From Paraburkholderia phenazinium (GTDB taxonomy: Bacteria > Pseudomonadota > Gammaproteobacteria > Burkholderiales > Burkholderiaceae): a stretch of 64,000 nucleotides of DNA. Where the stretch lies: assembly GCF_900100735.1 (NCBI RefSeq), contig NZ_FNCJ01000014.1:124001-188000 (forward strand), given 5' to 3'. The translations under genes were made by a program, and so were the position numbers. Every line of letters starts with the position of its first letter. Position 1 is the first letter of the stretch. This document shows, one piece after another, positions 1-9,055 of this stretch. The notes beneath the pieces are model-generated. The model was not told the DNA's origin. It worked only from the letters and a program-made list of their open reading frames with translations, and did no database searches.

Positions 1-2840
1 GGGCTGTAATAGCTCGAGGTGACATGGCCCAGCATTGGAGCGGTGTTGCCGGAGAAGGGACCCGCAACGATCTGGCTGCCTTCCGGAAGCACGAACGAGG
101 CGTCATCGGAAAGCAGACCGACGAACTGCTTGCGCCCTTCCCTCGCCGTATCCGAACGCGTCAAGGAGCGCTTGCCGAGGAAGTCTTTCGACTTCGCTAC
201 CAGCCCGCCCATGCCGAGGTCATATGGCGTGATCGAGCCATCCGTATCCTGGCCTACGATGATGTAGCCCTTCTCCGCGCGCAGCACGTGCATCGTTTCG
301 GTGCCGTACGGCGTGATGTCGAACTCGGCGCCGGCGGCCATCAGCGCTTCCCATACGGCGCGGCCCAGATTGGCCGGCACGTTCACCTCGTAGGCCAGTT
401 CGCCCGAGAAGCTGATGCGCATCACGCGTGCGGCGACGCCCGCCACCGTGCCTTCCCGATACGACATGAACGGGAACGCGGAGTTGGCAAAGTCGATATC
501 GCTGCAGACCTTCTGCAGCACCTTGCGGCTCTTCGGTCCCACCACGGCGAAGGTAGCCCAGTGGTCCGTCACCGAGGCGAGCCGCACCTTCAGGTTCGGC
601 CACTCGGTCTGCAGCCAGCGTTCGAGCCACGTCAGCACGCGCGCCGCGCCACCCGTCGTGGTGGTCATCATGTAGTGCTGGTCGGCAAGGCGCACGGTGA
701 CGCCGTCATCGAACACCATGCCGTTTTCGTCGAGCATCAGGCCATAGCGGCATTTGCCCACTTCGAGCTTGCTCCACGGGTTCGTGTAGACCCAGTTGAG
801 CAATTGCGCCGCATCCGGACCCTGGATGTCGATCTTGCCGAGCGTCGATGCGTCGAGAATGCCCACGCTGTTACGCACGGCGAGGCACTCGCGCGCCACC
901 GCCGCGTGCAGGTCCTCGCCCTTCGTCGGGTAGTACCACGGGCGCTTCCAGTTGCCGACGTCCTCAAACGCCGCGCCGTTCTCGACGTGCCATTCGTGAA
1001 TGCAGGTCTTGCGGATCGGATCGAGCAGATCGCCCAGTTCTCGGCCCGCAAAGGTGCCGAACGTCACCGGCGTGTAGTTCGGCCGGAACGTCGTCGTGCC
1101 GGTTTCGGGAATCGTCTTGCCGAGCGCGCCGGCGAGAATTGCCATGCCGTTGATATTGCCGAGCTTGCCCTGATCGGTGCCGAAGCCCATCGCCGTATAC
1201 CGTTTGACGTGCTCGACCGATTCGAAGCCTTCGCGCGCAGCCAGCAGAATATCGGCGGCGGACACGTCGTTCTGGAAGTCGACAAACTGCTTCGGGCCGC
1301 GCGCCGCCGCTTCGCGGCTACCGACCAGCCACAGCGGATGCAACGGTGCTTCCGCGATCTCCGCAACCTGCGGCGCCTGCGGACGCGTCACCGCGAAACC
1401 GAGCGCCTTCACGGCTTCGACGCCGGCATCCACCGCAAAGCGCAGGCCGCGAGCGAGACTGAATTCCCCCGCTGCCGCGCCGACGCTGACTTCGGGCTGC
1501 ATCGCCTTGCCCGGCACGAAGCACACCTTCTCGTCGTTCCAGTGCGCTTTGCCGCCCGACTGCGCGAACAGGTGCAGCACCGGACTCCAGCCGCCGGACA
1601 TGGCGAGCAGATCGCACGCCAGATCGGGCTGCGTCGCTCCCACCTCGCCGTTGGCGTACGCAGCCACTTCCACTGACGCCACGCGCAGCTTGCCACGCGC
1701 GCTCGTCACGACGGCGTTATTCAGAATCTTCACGCCATGGCGGCGCGCCGCAGCCGGCAAGGCGCCGTTGCCTTGCGCACGCGGGTCGACCACCGTCACC
1801 TTGGCGCCGCAGGTCTTCAGATCGAGCGCGCATTGATAGCCATCGTCGTTGTTGGTGAACACCACGGCCTCGCGGCCAGGCAACACGCCATAGCGATGGA
1901 TATACGTCGACACCGCCGAGGCCAGCATCACACCCGGCAGATCGTTATTGCCGAACACGATCGGGCGCTCGTGCGCACCGGTGGCGAGAATCACGCGCTT
2001 GGCGCGAACCTTCCACAACAGCTCACGCGTGCCCTTGCGCATCGACACCGGCAGATGGTCGGTCAGACGCTGCGTTACGGTGACGAGGTTGTGATCCTGA
2101 TAGCCGAACGCCGTGCTGCGGCTGAGTATCTTCACTTCCGGCATCTGGCGCAGTTCCGCCTCGATTTTCTCGACCCAGTGCGACGCCGCGCGGCCGTCGA
2201 TCTCCGCACGGCACGACAGCAGGCTGCCGCCGAGTTCGCGCTGATCGTCGACCAGCATCACACGCGCGCCCGACAGGCCTGCCGCATGCGCCGCCGCCAG
2301 CCCGGTCGGGCCGCCGCCCACCACCAGCACGTCGCAATGGGCAAAGCACTTGTCGTAACGGTCGGCGTCGAGCGCCTCGGGTGCCTTGCCGAGACCCGCT
2401 GCTTCGCGAATCTTGTCTTCGTACTTCGGCCACCATTTACGCGGCCACATGAAGGTCTTGTAGTAGAAACCGGCCGGCAGGAAGCGCGAAAACTTCTGGT
2501 TGATCGCCATGCGGTCGTGTTCGAGACTCGGCTCGGCATTCACGCTCGTCGCGACCAGCCCCTGATACAACTCCACTTCCGTGGCGCGCGCATTCGGCAC
2601 GGTATAGGCGCCACGCTCGAGCTGCACCACGGCATTCGGTTCTTCGACACCCGCCGTGACGATGCCGCGCGGGCGGTGATACTTGAAACTGCGCGCCACA
2701 AAATGCACGCCGTTGGCGAGCAGCGCCGAGGCCAGCGTGTCGCCCTGAAAGCCCTGATAGGTGCGGCCGTTGAACGTGAAGGTCAGCGGAATCGCTCGAT
2801 TGATGCGCCCACCGGCGCCGAGGCGGTCTTTCTGGCTCAT
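1..2840 (-). CDS. soxA: Sarcosine oxidase alpha subunit (partial, 3' end outside window)
   Basis: Large subunit of heterotetrameric sarcosine oxidase, which demethylates sarcosine to glycine and passes the one-carbon unit to tetrahydrofolate in the cytosol. About 946 residues are visible and the C-terminus runs off the left edge; family members are near 1000. The N-terminus has the Fer2-like module (GRTYQGFQGDTLASALL), a dinucleotide fold with GGGPTGLAAAH lies near residue 170, and an aminomethyltransferase (GcvT-like) half starts near residue 615. The start is fixed by a 4-base ATGA overlap with soxD, implying translational coupling. soxG would be expected just beyond the edge (inference). 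Confidence 0.95.
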   Translation of the reverse strand, partial: MSQKDRLGAGGRINRAIPLTFTFNGRTYQGFQGDTLASALLANGVHFVARSFKYHRPRGIVTAGVEEPNAVVQLERGAYTVPNARATEVELYQGLVATSVNAEPSLEHDRMAINQKFSRFLPAGFYYKTFMWPRKWWPKYEDKIREAAGLGKAPEALDADRYDKCFAHCDVLVVGGGPTGLAAAHAAGLSGARVMLVDDQRELGGSLLSCRAEIDGRAASHWVEKIEAELRQMPEVKILSRSTAFGYQDHNLVTVTQRLTDHLPVSMRKGTRELLWKVRAKRVILATGAHERPIVFGNNDLPGVMLASAVSTYIHRYGVLPGREAVVFTNNDDGYQCALDLKTCGAKVTVVDPRAQGNGALPAAARRHGVKILNNAVVTSARGKLRVASVEVAAYANGEVGATQPDLACDLLAMSGGWSPVLHLFAQSGGKAHWNDEKVCFVPGKAMQPEVSVGAAAGEFSLARGLRFAVDAGVEAVKALGFAVTRPQAPQVAEIAEAPLHPLWLVGSREAAARGPKQFVDFQNDVSAADILLAAREGFESVEHVKRYTAMGFGTDQGKLGNINGMAILAGALGKTIPETGTTTFRPNYTPVTFGTFAGRELGDLLDPIRKTCIHEWHVENGAAFEDVGNWKRPWYYPTKGEDLHAAVARECLAVRNSVGILDASTLGKIDIQGPDAAQLLNWVYTNPWSKLEVGKCRYGLMLDENGMVFDDGVTVRLADQHYMMTTTTGGAARVLTWLERWLQTEWPNLKVRLASVTDHWATFAVVGPKSRKVLQKVCSDIDFANSAFPFMSYREGTVAGVAARVMRISFSGELAYEVNVPANLGRAVWEALMAAGAEFDITPYGTETMHVLRAEKGYIIVGQDTDGSITPYDLGMGGLVAKSKDFLGKRSLTRSDTAREGRKQFVGLLSDDASFVLPEGSQIVAGPFSGNTAPMLGHVTSSYYS

Positions 2841-3157
2841 TGCTTGTTGCCCTCGTGAGCGTCGTTGGTGGCGGGTTTGACTGATGAACCGACGGCGGAA
2901 CCGCCAAAGGTTTCATAGCCGAGAAACTGATAGGACACCGTATCGCGCGTCGCCATGAACCAGCGGCGGCAGCCCTGGGTATGCAGCCATTGCTCGCGGT
3001 GCACGCCGCGCGGGTTCTTGCGCATGAACAGGTAGTCGCCCCATTCCTCGTCGGTCAGTTTTTCGGTTTCGAGCGGACGGGCGATATCGGCTTCGCCGCC
3101 GCAGGAGAATTCGGATTCGGCGCGCGGCCCGCACCACGGGCATTCGATCAGTAGCAT
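2837..3157 (-). CDS. soxD: Sarcosine oxidase delta subunit
   Basis: Small zinc-binding subunit (106 aa) of heterotetrameric sarcosine oxidase. It starts MLLIECPWCG, giving the first Cys pair (C6, C9), and later has LHTQGC with H59 and C63, the expected zinc ligands. It lies 23 bp after soxB and overlaps soxA by 4 bp, in the canonical order soxB-soxD-soxA. The frame is open further upstream, but the ATG at 3157 gives the usual family length and is preceded by the soxB stop, so this start is preferred. Confidence 0.93.
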   Translation of the reverse strand: MLLIECPWCGPRAESEFSCGGEADIARPLETEKLTDEEWGDYLFMRKNPRGVHREQWLHTQGCRRWFMATRDTVSYQFLGYETFGGSAVGSSVKPATNDAHEGNKQ

Positions 3158-3180
3158 TTCAATCTCCGTGTCGACCAGAG

Positions 3181-4425
3181 TTAGTGGGCCACGGCAGCAG
3201 CGCCGTGTTCGTCGATCAAATGGCCGGTATAGAAACGGTCCAGCGAGAACGGCGCATTCAACGGATGCGGCGCATCGTTGGCGATGGTATGCGCAAACAC
3301 CCAACCCGAACCCGGCGTCGCCTTGAAGCCACCCGTACCCCAGCCGCAGTTGAAATACAGCCCCTTCACGCCGGTCTTGCTGATAATCGGGCAGGCATCC
3401 GGCGAGACATCCACAATGCCGCCCCACTGCCGGTTCATCCGTACCCGCGAGAACACCGGGAACATCTCGACAATCGCTTGCAGCGTGCCTTCGATGATGT
3501 TGAAGCTGCCGCGCTGGCCGAAGCCCGTGTATTGATCGACGCCCGCGCCGATCACCAGATCGCCCTTGTCGGACTGGCTGATGTACGCGTGCACCGCGTT
3601 CGACATGACCACGGTATTGACCACCGGCTTGATCGGCTCGGACACCAGCGCCTGCAGCGGATGGCTTTCCAGCGGCAGGCGCACGCCGGCCATATCCGCG
3701 AGCGTCGAGGTGTTGCCCGCCGCGACCACCGCCACCTTTTTGGCCTTGATGAAGCCCTTCACCGTATCGACGCCCGTCACCGCGCCGCCTTCACGGCGTA
3801 TGCCGGTCACCTGGCAGTTCTGGATGATGTCGACGCCATGCTGATCCGCACCGCGCGCGAAGCCCCATGCCACCGCATCGTGACGCGCCACACCGCCACG
3901 GCGCTGGATCGATGCGCCGAGCACCGGATAGCGGCTGTTGAGGTTGATGGTCGGTTCGATTTCCTTGATCTGCTCGGGGGTAAGGAATTCGGCATCCACG
4001 CCGTTCAGGCGGTTGGCGTTCACACGGCGCTCGGTGTCCCGCACGTCCTGCAGCGTATGCGCAAGATTCATCACGCCACGCTGGCTGAACATCACGTTGT
4101 AGTTGAGATCCTGCGACAGCCCTTCCCAGAGCTTCATGGCCTTCTCATACAACGCTGCCGATTCATCCCACAGGTAGTTCGAGCGCACGATGGTCGTGTT
4201 GCGCGCGGTGTTCCCGCCGCCAATCCAGCCCTTCTCGAGAATCGCGATATTGCGCACGCCGTGTTCCTTGGCGAGGTAATACGCGGTCGCGAGACCATGG
4301 CCGCCGCCACCGACGATCACCACGTCGTACTCGCGCTTCGGCTCCGGGCTTCTCCACTGCCGCTCCCAGTTCTCGTGATACGACAACCCGTTGCGGAACA
4401 AACTGAATATCGAATAGCGGCTCAT
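3181..4425 (-). CDS. soxB: Sarcosine oxidase beta subunit
   Basis: Catalytic FAD-dependent subunit, 414 aa, the usual family length. A Rossmann motif VVIVGGGGHGLATAYYLA begins near residue 35. The segment RHDAVAWG around H182 corresponds to the region that carries the covalently linked FMN histidine in characterised heterotetrameric enzymes (family knowledge; residue mapping inferred). It follows sdaA by only 16 bp on the same strand, so sdaA-soxBDA is probably one transcript linking sarcosine demethylation to serine breakdown. Confidence 0.95.
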   Translation of the reverse strand: MSRYSIFSLFRNGLSYHENWERQWRSPEPKREYDVVIVGGGGHGLATAYYLAKEHGVRNIAILEKGWIGGGNTARNTTIVRSNYLWDESAALYEKAMKLWEGLSQDLNYNVMFSQRGVMNLAHTLQDVRDTERRVNANRLNGVDAEFLTPEQIKEIEPTINLNSRYPVLGASIQRRGGVARHDAVAWGFARGADQHGVDIIQNCQVTGIRREGGAVTGVDTVKGFIKAKKVAVVAAGNTSTLADMAGVRLPLESHPLQALVSEPIKPVVNTVVMSNAVHAYISQSDKGDLVIGAGVDQYTGFGQRGSFNIIEGTLQAIVEMFPVFSRVRMNRQWGGIVDVSPDACPIISKTGVKGLYFNCGWGTGGFKATPGSGWVFAHTIANDAPHPLNAPFSLDRFYTGHLIDEHGAAAVAH

Positions 4426-4441
4426 GTGGCTAGTCCGTTAG

Positions 4442-5827
4442 TTAGCATTCGATGACGTTCACGGCGAGACCACCGCGCGACGTCTCCTTGTATTTCGTCT
4501 TCATATCGGCGCCGGTTTCGCGCATCGTCTTGATCACGTTGTCGAGCGACACGTAGTGCTGGCCATCGCCCTTCAACGCCATCCGCGAAGCGTTCAGCGC
4601 CTTGATCGCACCCATCGCATTGCGCTCGATGCAGGGAATCTGCACGAGCCCACCGACCGGGTCGCAGGTCATGCCCAGGTTGTGCTCCATGCCAATCTCG
4701 GCGGCGTTCTCGACTTGCGACGGCGTGCCGCCCATCACGGCGGCGAGCGCTGCCGCGGCCATCGAGCAGGCCACGCCCACCTCGCCCTGGCAGCCCACTT
4801 CGGCGCCGGAGATCGAGGCGGTTTCCTTGTAGATGATGCCGATCGCTGCAGCGGTCAGCAGGAAGGTGACGATGCCGTCGTCGTTCGAACCCGGCACGAA
4901 CTTCACGTAGTAATGCAGCACTGCCGGAATGACGCCGGCCGCGCCGTTGGTCGGCGCCGTCACGACGCGCCCGCCGGCGGCGTTCTCTTCGTTGACGGCC
5001 ATCGCGTACAGGTTGACCCAGTCGAGCATCGAGAGCGGATCGCGCAACGATTCTTCGGAGCGCAGACGCAGGTTGCTGGACAGGTCAGCGGCACGACGCT
5101 TCACGCGCATCGGACCCGGTAGCTCGCCACGCACCTTGCAGCCGCGCTCGACGCAAGCGGCCATGGTGCGCCAGATCGCCAGCAGGCCTTCGCGGACCTC
5201 GGAAGGCGAGCGCGACGCGCACTCGTTGGCCATTGCCACCTCCGCAATCGACAGTCCGCTCTCCCGGCACACACGCATCAGATCGTCGCCGGTGCGAAAC
5301 GGCCACGGCACCTCGCCGCCCGCGCGCGCACCGTTGACGCGATCGCCCTCGCGATTCACCACAAAGCCGCCGCCGACCGAGTAATACTCCTTCTCCACCA
5401 GCAACTGGCCGTTTTCGTCGAAGGCCTGAAAGCGCATCCCGTTCGGGTGAACCACACCGGTGCCGGCCATCAGCTTGCGGAAGAACGACAGATGCTCCTT
5501 CTCGTCGTACTGCACGCGGTGCGTGCCGAGCAGCAACAGTGCCTTCTGCTCGCGAATCTGCGCGAGGCGCGGCTCGATCAGGTCCGGATCGATCGTATCG
5601 GGCAGATGTCCTTCGAGGCCGAGCAAGACCGCCTTATCCGTGCCGTGGCCCTTGCCGGTCGCGCCGAGCGAGCCATACAGCTCGACCTTGACGCGCCGCA
5701 CGAAGGCCAGCAGGTTGGCATCCTCGATATGCGAGGCGAAGCGGCACGCGGCGATCATCGGGCCGACCGTGTGCGAACTCGACGGGCCGATGCCGATCTT
5801 GAACAGATCGAAGACGCTGACGTTCAT
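4442..5827 (-). CDS. sdaA: L-serine ammonia-lyase (iron-sulfur, single chain)
   Basis: Deaminates L-serine to pyruvate and ammonia using a 4Fe-4S cluster. The protein from MNVSVFDLFKIGIGPSSSHT is 461 aa, the normal length of single-chain SdaA. The frame is open 23 codons further to an ATG at 5896, but that extension is not family-like, so 5827 is chosen although its ribosome-binding site is weak. Cluster cysteines lie in GCQGEVGVACS, TCDPVGG and PCIERN near the C-terminus. As first gene of the sdaA-soxBDA run it would complete sarcosine to glycine to serine to pyruvate, with serine hydroxymethyltransferase encoded elsewhere. Confidence 0.94.
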   Translation of the reverse strand: MNVSVFDLFKIGIGPSSSHTVGPMIAACRFASHIEDANLLAFVRRVKVELYGSLGATGKGHGTDKAVLLGLEGHLPDTIDPDLIEPRLAQIREQKALLLLGTHRVQYDEKEHLSFFRKLMAGTGVVHPNGMRFQAFDENGQLLVEKEYYSVGGGFVVNREGDRVNGARAGGEVPWPFRTGDDLMRVCRESGLSIAEVAMANECASRSPSEVREGLLAIWRTMAACVERGCKVRGELPGPMRVKRRAADLSSNLRLRSEESLRDPLSMLDWVNLYAMAVNEENAAGGRVVTAPTNGAAGVIPAVLHYYVKFVPGSNDDGIVTFLLTAAAIGIIYKETASISGAEVGCQGEVGVACSMAAAALAAVMGGTPSQVENAAEIGMEHNLGMTCDPVGGLVQIPCIERNAMGAIKALNASRMALKGDGQHYVSLDNVIKTMRETGADMKTKYKETSRGGLAVNVIEC

Positions 5828-6233
5828 GGGGGCTGCCTGGTGGTAAGGGGTCGGTTTGCCGGCTGGAGGGCCGCCGTTTTCATTGCGGCTGATCATCCAG
5901 TCCGGGTGCTGGCGCGAACTTTCCGCGCAATCTCCTGTATGGCGTCAGTACACCAGCGCGTAAAATTGGCCGATAGAACAAAAACGCCATCGCCTTGGGA
6001 TGACGACGCCAACGCCCCGTCAGGCCTGGCGGCGGTTCGCTTCTGCGATGGTTGACGGCGGAAAAGCGCAAGTGGCAGTAGCGCGGATCGGCGACGCTAG
6101 CAGCATCGCGCGCCTGCGCGCGCGTGGCTGGCAGCCGCGGCACGCCGCGATTCTGCGTGAAACCGTGGCTGGCCGCCGTCGCGCCCCTTTGACGCTCCTT
6201 TGCCCCTATGACGCACCCTGGCGCTGTTGCACC
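5828..6233. other. Divergent intergenic region sdaA / AraC regulator
   Basis: About 400 bp separate the divergent sdaA-sox operon and the GlxA-type regulator, so both promoters should lie here. The reading frame of the regulator stays open back to 6000, but that translation is Arg-rich and not family-like. I could not pick out a convincing operator by eye. The segment 5955-5995 is locally AT-richer and is a plausible promoter area. Confidence 0.4.
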
Positions 6234-7313
6234 ATGAAAACCGCAGAATCCTTACCGCTGACCTCCATCGACGGCGTCCCCAAGGAGCGCATCCGTTTCG
6301 GCATCGTGCTGCTGCCGAATTTCACGCTGACGGCGTTTTCCGGCTTCGTCGACATGCTGCGGCTGTCCGCCGACGAAGGCGACTACAGCAAGCCGGTGCG
6401 CTGCTCGTGGAGCGTGATCGGCGACACGCTGGCGCCGGTGCGGGCCAGTTGCGGCATCCAGATCACGCCGTGGGAGACCTTCGAAAACGCCGAGCCGTTC
6501 GATTACGTCGTGGTGGTAGGCGGCCTGCTGCATTCCGGGCCGCAGGCGAATGACGAGACGCTGCAGTTCATCCGCCAGGCCGCGCGCGGCACCACCACGC
6601 TGGTGGGAATCTGCACCGGCGTGTTTGCGTTGATGCGCGCCGGCGTGCTGGACGAACACCGCATCTGCGTAAGCTGGTTTCACTACTGGGATTTTGTCGA
6701 GCGCTTTCCGTCGGTGAATTCGGATGCGCTGATTGCCGACCGCCTGTTCGTGATCGACCGCCGCCGCATCACCTGCTCAGGGGGGCGGGCCTCCATCGAT
6801 GTCGCCGCCGCGATCCTGCTGCGCCACTTCGAACACGCCACGGTGCAAAAAGCGCTGCGCATCCTGCTGGTCGGCGAGATGCAGAAAGGCAACGCGCCGC
6901 AGCCCCATCCGCCGGGTCTGGAGCCGGCCACGCATCCCAAGGTCAAGCGGGCGATTCTCCTGATGGAACAGCATGTGGGCCGCTCGCTGCCGCTCGAAGA
7001 ACTGGCCTGCAAGCTCGATATGTCGCCGCGGCAACTGGAGCGCCTGTTCAAGGCGGAAACCGGCAAGAGTCCGCAGGCGTTCGCCAAGCAGGTGCGTCTG
7101 CGGACCGCCGCCTGGCTGCTGACCAGTTCGGACCGCACGGTGGCCGATATCGCGTCGAGCTGCGGTTTCTCGGACGCCTCGCACCTGGGCCGCGAATTCC
7201 GCAAGCAGTTCGGCGTGCCGCCTGTGATGTTCCGCGAGCAACGCGGCGCGGCGCCGGCCGAGGACGCAGCGATGTTCGACGAGACGTTTCCGGGGCGCGT
7301 GGACATCTACTAA
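6234..7313 (+). CDS. GlxA-family AraC-type transcriptional regulator (GbdR/SouR-like)
   Basis: A 359-residue regulator with an N-terminal DJ-1/PfpI (GATase1-like) domain (about residues 18-190) and a C-terminal AraC double helix-turn-helix (about 240-335, with CGFSDASHLGREFRKQFGVPP). GICTGVFALMRAG is the elbow of the GATase-like fold. Regulators of this architecture (GbdR, SouR, CdhR) control glycine betaine, sarcosine and carnitine catabolism in pseudomonads. The divergent position beside sdaA-soxBDA suggests it activates that operon (inference). The ATG at 6234 was chosen because the upstream in-frame extension does not resemble the family. Confidence 0.85.
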   Translation: MKTAESLPLTSIDGVPKERIRFGIVLLPNFTLTAFSGFVDMLRLSADEGDYSKPVRCSWSVIGDTLAPVRASCGIQITPWETFENAEPFDYVVVVGGLLHSGPQANDETLQFIRQAARGTTTLVGICTGVFALMRAGVLDEHRICVSWFHYWDFVERFPSVNSDALIADRLFVIDRRRITCSGGRASIDVAAAILLRHFEHATVQKALRILLVGEMQKGNAPQPHPPGLEPATHPKVKRAILLMEQHVGRSLPLEELACKLDMSPRQLERLFKAETGKSPQAFAKQVRLRTAAWLLTSSDRTVADIASSCGFSDASHLGREFRKQFGVPPVMFREQRGAAPAEDAAMFDETFPGRVDIY

Positions 7314-7346
7314 GTACACTTAAGCGTCATGTCCGAAGCAACGCGC

Positions 7347-7384
7347 CAAAAACAACAAGGGCGGCCCAATACAGCGGCCGCCCT
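7347..7384 (-). terminator. Rho-independent terminator of zwf
   Basis: A perfect 9-bp stem (AGGGCGGCC / GGCCGCCCT at 7358-7366 and 7376-7384) with a 9-nt loop is followed, on the minus strand, by a T-rich tail (TTGTTGTTTTT). It lies 35 bp after the zwf stop. No U-tract exists in the plus direction, so it serves zwf rather than the AraC regulator. Confidence 0.85.
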
Positions 7385-7418
7385 GGCAACGAGAAGCGTT
7401 AGCTCAAACCCAAGCCGC

Positions 7419-8900
7419 TTACTGCGACTCCTCCGCCCACACGGTATTTTCCCGCGCCATCAGGGCCGTAGCTGCCGCCGGACCAAACGTTCCGGCGGTA
7501 TAGTTACGTGGCCGCTCGCCCGACTTCTGCCAGCCTTCCAGAATCGGTTCCGCCCATGCCCATGCCGCTTCCAGTTCATCGCGGCGCATAAAGTGCGTAA
7601 GACGACCGCGAATCACGTCGATCAGCAAGCGCTCATACGCTTCCGCGCGCCGCTCGGTGAAGGCCTGCTGCAGATCGAGATTCAGGTTCACCGGCAGCAT
7701 GTGCATGCCGCTACCCGGCTCCTTGGCCAGCATCTGCAACTGGATCGACTCCTCCGGCTGCAGTTGAATCACGAGACGGTTGCCATAGTGGTGCGGGCCG
7801 CTCGGAATGATCGAGAACGGCATTTCGGAGAACTCGATGACGATCTCCGAGACCTTCTTCTGCATCCGCTTGCCGGTGCGCAGGTAAAACGGCACATTGG
7901 CCCAGCGCCAGTTGTTGATCTGCGCGCGCAATGCGACAAAGGTTTCCGCGCGGCTGTTAGGCGGCACGTTATCTTCTTCGAGGTAGCCCTTGACCGCCTC
8001 GCCGTCCACCGCGCCTGCGGTGTACTGGCCGCGCACGGTGTCGCGGGCGATATCTTCCGGCGTCATTGGACGCAGCGAGCGCAGCACCTTGAGCTTTTCG
8101 TCGCGCACGGCATCCGGGTCGAGCGACACCGGCGGTTCCATGGCGACGATGCACAGCAGTTGCAGCAAGTGATTCTGCACCATGTCGCGCAACGCGCCAG
8201 TCTTGTCGTAGAAGCCCGCGCGGCTACCCACGCCGACGCATTCCGCTACCGTGATCTGCACGCTCTTGATATACGGCGCCTGCCACAGCGGGCCGAAAAT
8301 CGCGTTGCCGAAGCGCAGCACCATCAGGTTCTGCACCGTTTCCTTACCGAGGTAGTGGTCGATCCGGTAGATCTGCGCTTCGCTGAAGTGGCGGCCGACG
8401 TCGTTGTTGATTTCCTTCGCCGACGCCAGATCGTGACCCAGCGGTTTTTCCAGCACCACGCGCGAGTGCTCGTCCACCAGACCCGCCGAAGAGAGGTTGT
8501 CGCAGATATGCGTGAACAGATCCGGCGAAGTCGCGAGATAGAACACGCGCCGCACGTCGGGGCGCGAGGCCTCCTTCAGGCGCTGGTAGTCCTCGGCCGA
8601 ATCGACGTCCATGCGCACGTATTCGAACAGCGCCAGGAATTTGTCCCACGCGGTGGCATCGAAGGCCTTCTTTTCGATAAAGGGCTTGGCCTTCAATTCC
8701 ATGAATTCGTTGATGTACTCCTCACGCGACCACGGCTTGCGGCCAATCGTGATAATGCGGGTTTCCGGCGGCAGATTGCAGTGCAGATGCGCCATGTAGA
8801 GCGCGGGCAGCAGCTTGCGAAACGACAGGTCACCCGTACCGCCGAAGATGATCATGTCGAGCGGCAAGTCAGGGGTGGCAGAAGCGTGTTGGGTAATCAT
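7419..8900 (-). CDS. zwf: Glucose-6-phosphate 1-dehydrogenase
   Basis: Oxidises glucose 6-phosphate to 6-phosphogluconolactone with NAD(P)+, entering the pentose phosphate and Entner-Doudoroff routes. It is 493 aa, the normal length. The nucleotide-binding motif GGTGDLSFRKLLPALY is near residue 20, and the active-site signature RIDHYLGKE lies near residue 185. No pgl or glk neighbour is present, so this copy stands alone and may be one of several zwf paralogues (inference). It has its own downstream terminator and is insulated upstream by the terminator of the hydroxyproline operon. Confidence 0.96.
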   Translation of the reverse strand: MITQHASATPDLPLDMIIFGGTGDLSFRKLLPALYMAHLHCNLPPETRIITIGRKPWSREEYINEFMELKAKPFIEKKAFDATAWDKFLALFEYVRMDVDSAEDYQRLKEASRPDVRRVFYLATSPDLFTHICDNLSSAGLVDEHSRVVLEKPLGHDLASAKEINNDVGRHFSEAQIYRIDHYLGKETVQNLMVLRFGNAIFGPLWQAPYIKSVQITVAECVGVGSRAGFYDKTGALRDMVQNHLLQLLCIVAMEPPVSLDPDAVRDEKLKVLRSLRPMTPEDIARDTVRGQYTAGAVDGEAVKGYLEEDNVPPNSRAETFVALRAQINNWRWANVPFYLRTGKRMQKKVSEIVIEFSEMPFSIIPSGPHHYGNRLVIQLQPEESIQLQMLAKEPGSGMHMLPVNLNLDLQQAFTERRAEAYERLLIDVIRGRLTHFMRRDELEAAWAWAEPILEGWQKSGERPRNYTAGTFGPAAATALMARENTVWAEESQ

Positions 8901-8951
8901 AGCGCGGTGTCACCGTCATGAAAGGCGTCGCGAAACGAAACGACAAAGGGC

Positions 8952-8976
8952 AAAAATGCCGGGGGTCCGGCATTTT
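8952..8976 (-). terminator. Rho-independent terminator of the hydroxyproline operon
   Basis: A perfect 10-bp inverted repeat (AAAATGCCGG, loop GGGT, CCGGCATTTT) ends in five T residues on the minus strand. It sits 80 bp beyond the stop of the reductase gene at 9056 and upstream of zwf, so it separates the two transcripts. The A/T flanks are symmetric, so some bidirectional activity is possible. Confidence 0.8.
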
Positions 8977-9055
8977 CTGGCAAACGCCTATGGTGCAACG
9001 TTTTTGAATTGTTTGCACGCGATGCGCGGCTAACGGGCTAGAAAAAATTCCAGCG

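Noticed and set aside
24..1676. A 550-codon open frame on the plus strand opposite soxA
   Set aside because: It is antisense to a clear soxA homologue; the translation is Arg/His/Ala-rich as expected of a shadow frame in high-GC DNA.
5828..5896. Longer SdaA start at 5896
   Set aside because: The added 23 residues are not family-like and the conserved MNVSVFDL start gives the expected length.
7329..8921. A 530-codon open frame on the plus strand opposite zwf
   Set aside because: The zwf frame has catalytic motifs and normal length; the opposite frame is compositionally biased with no domain.
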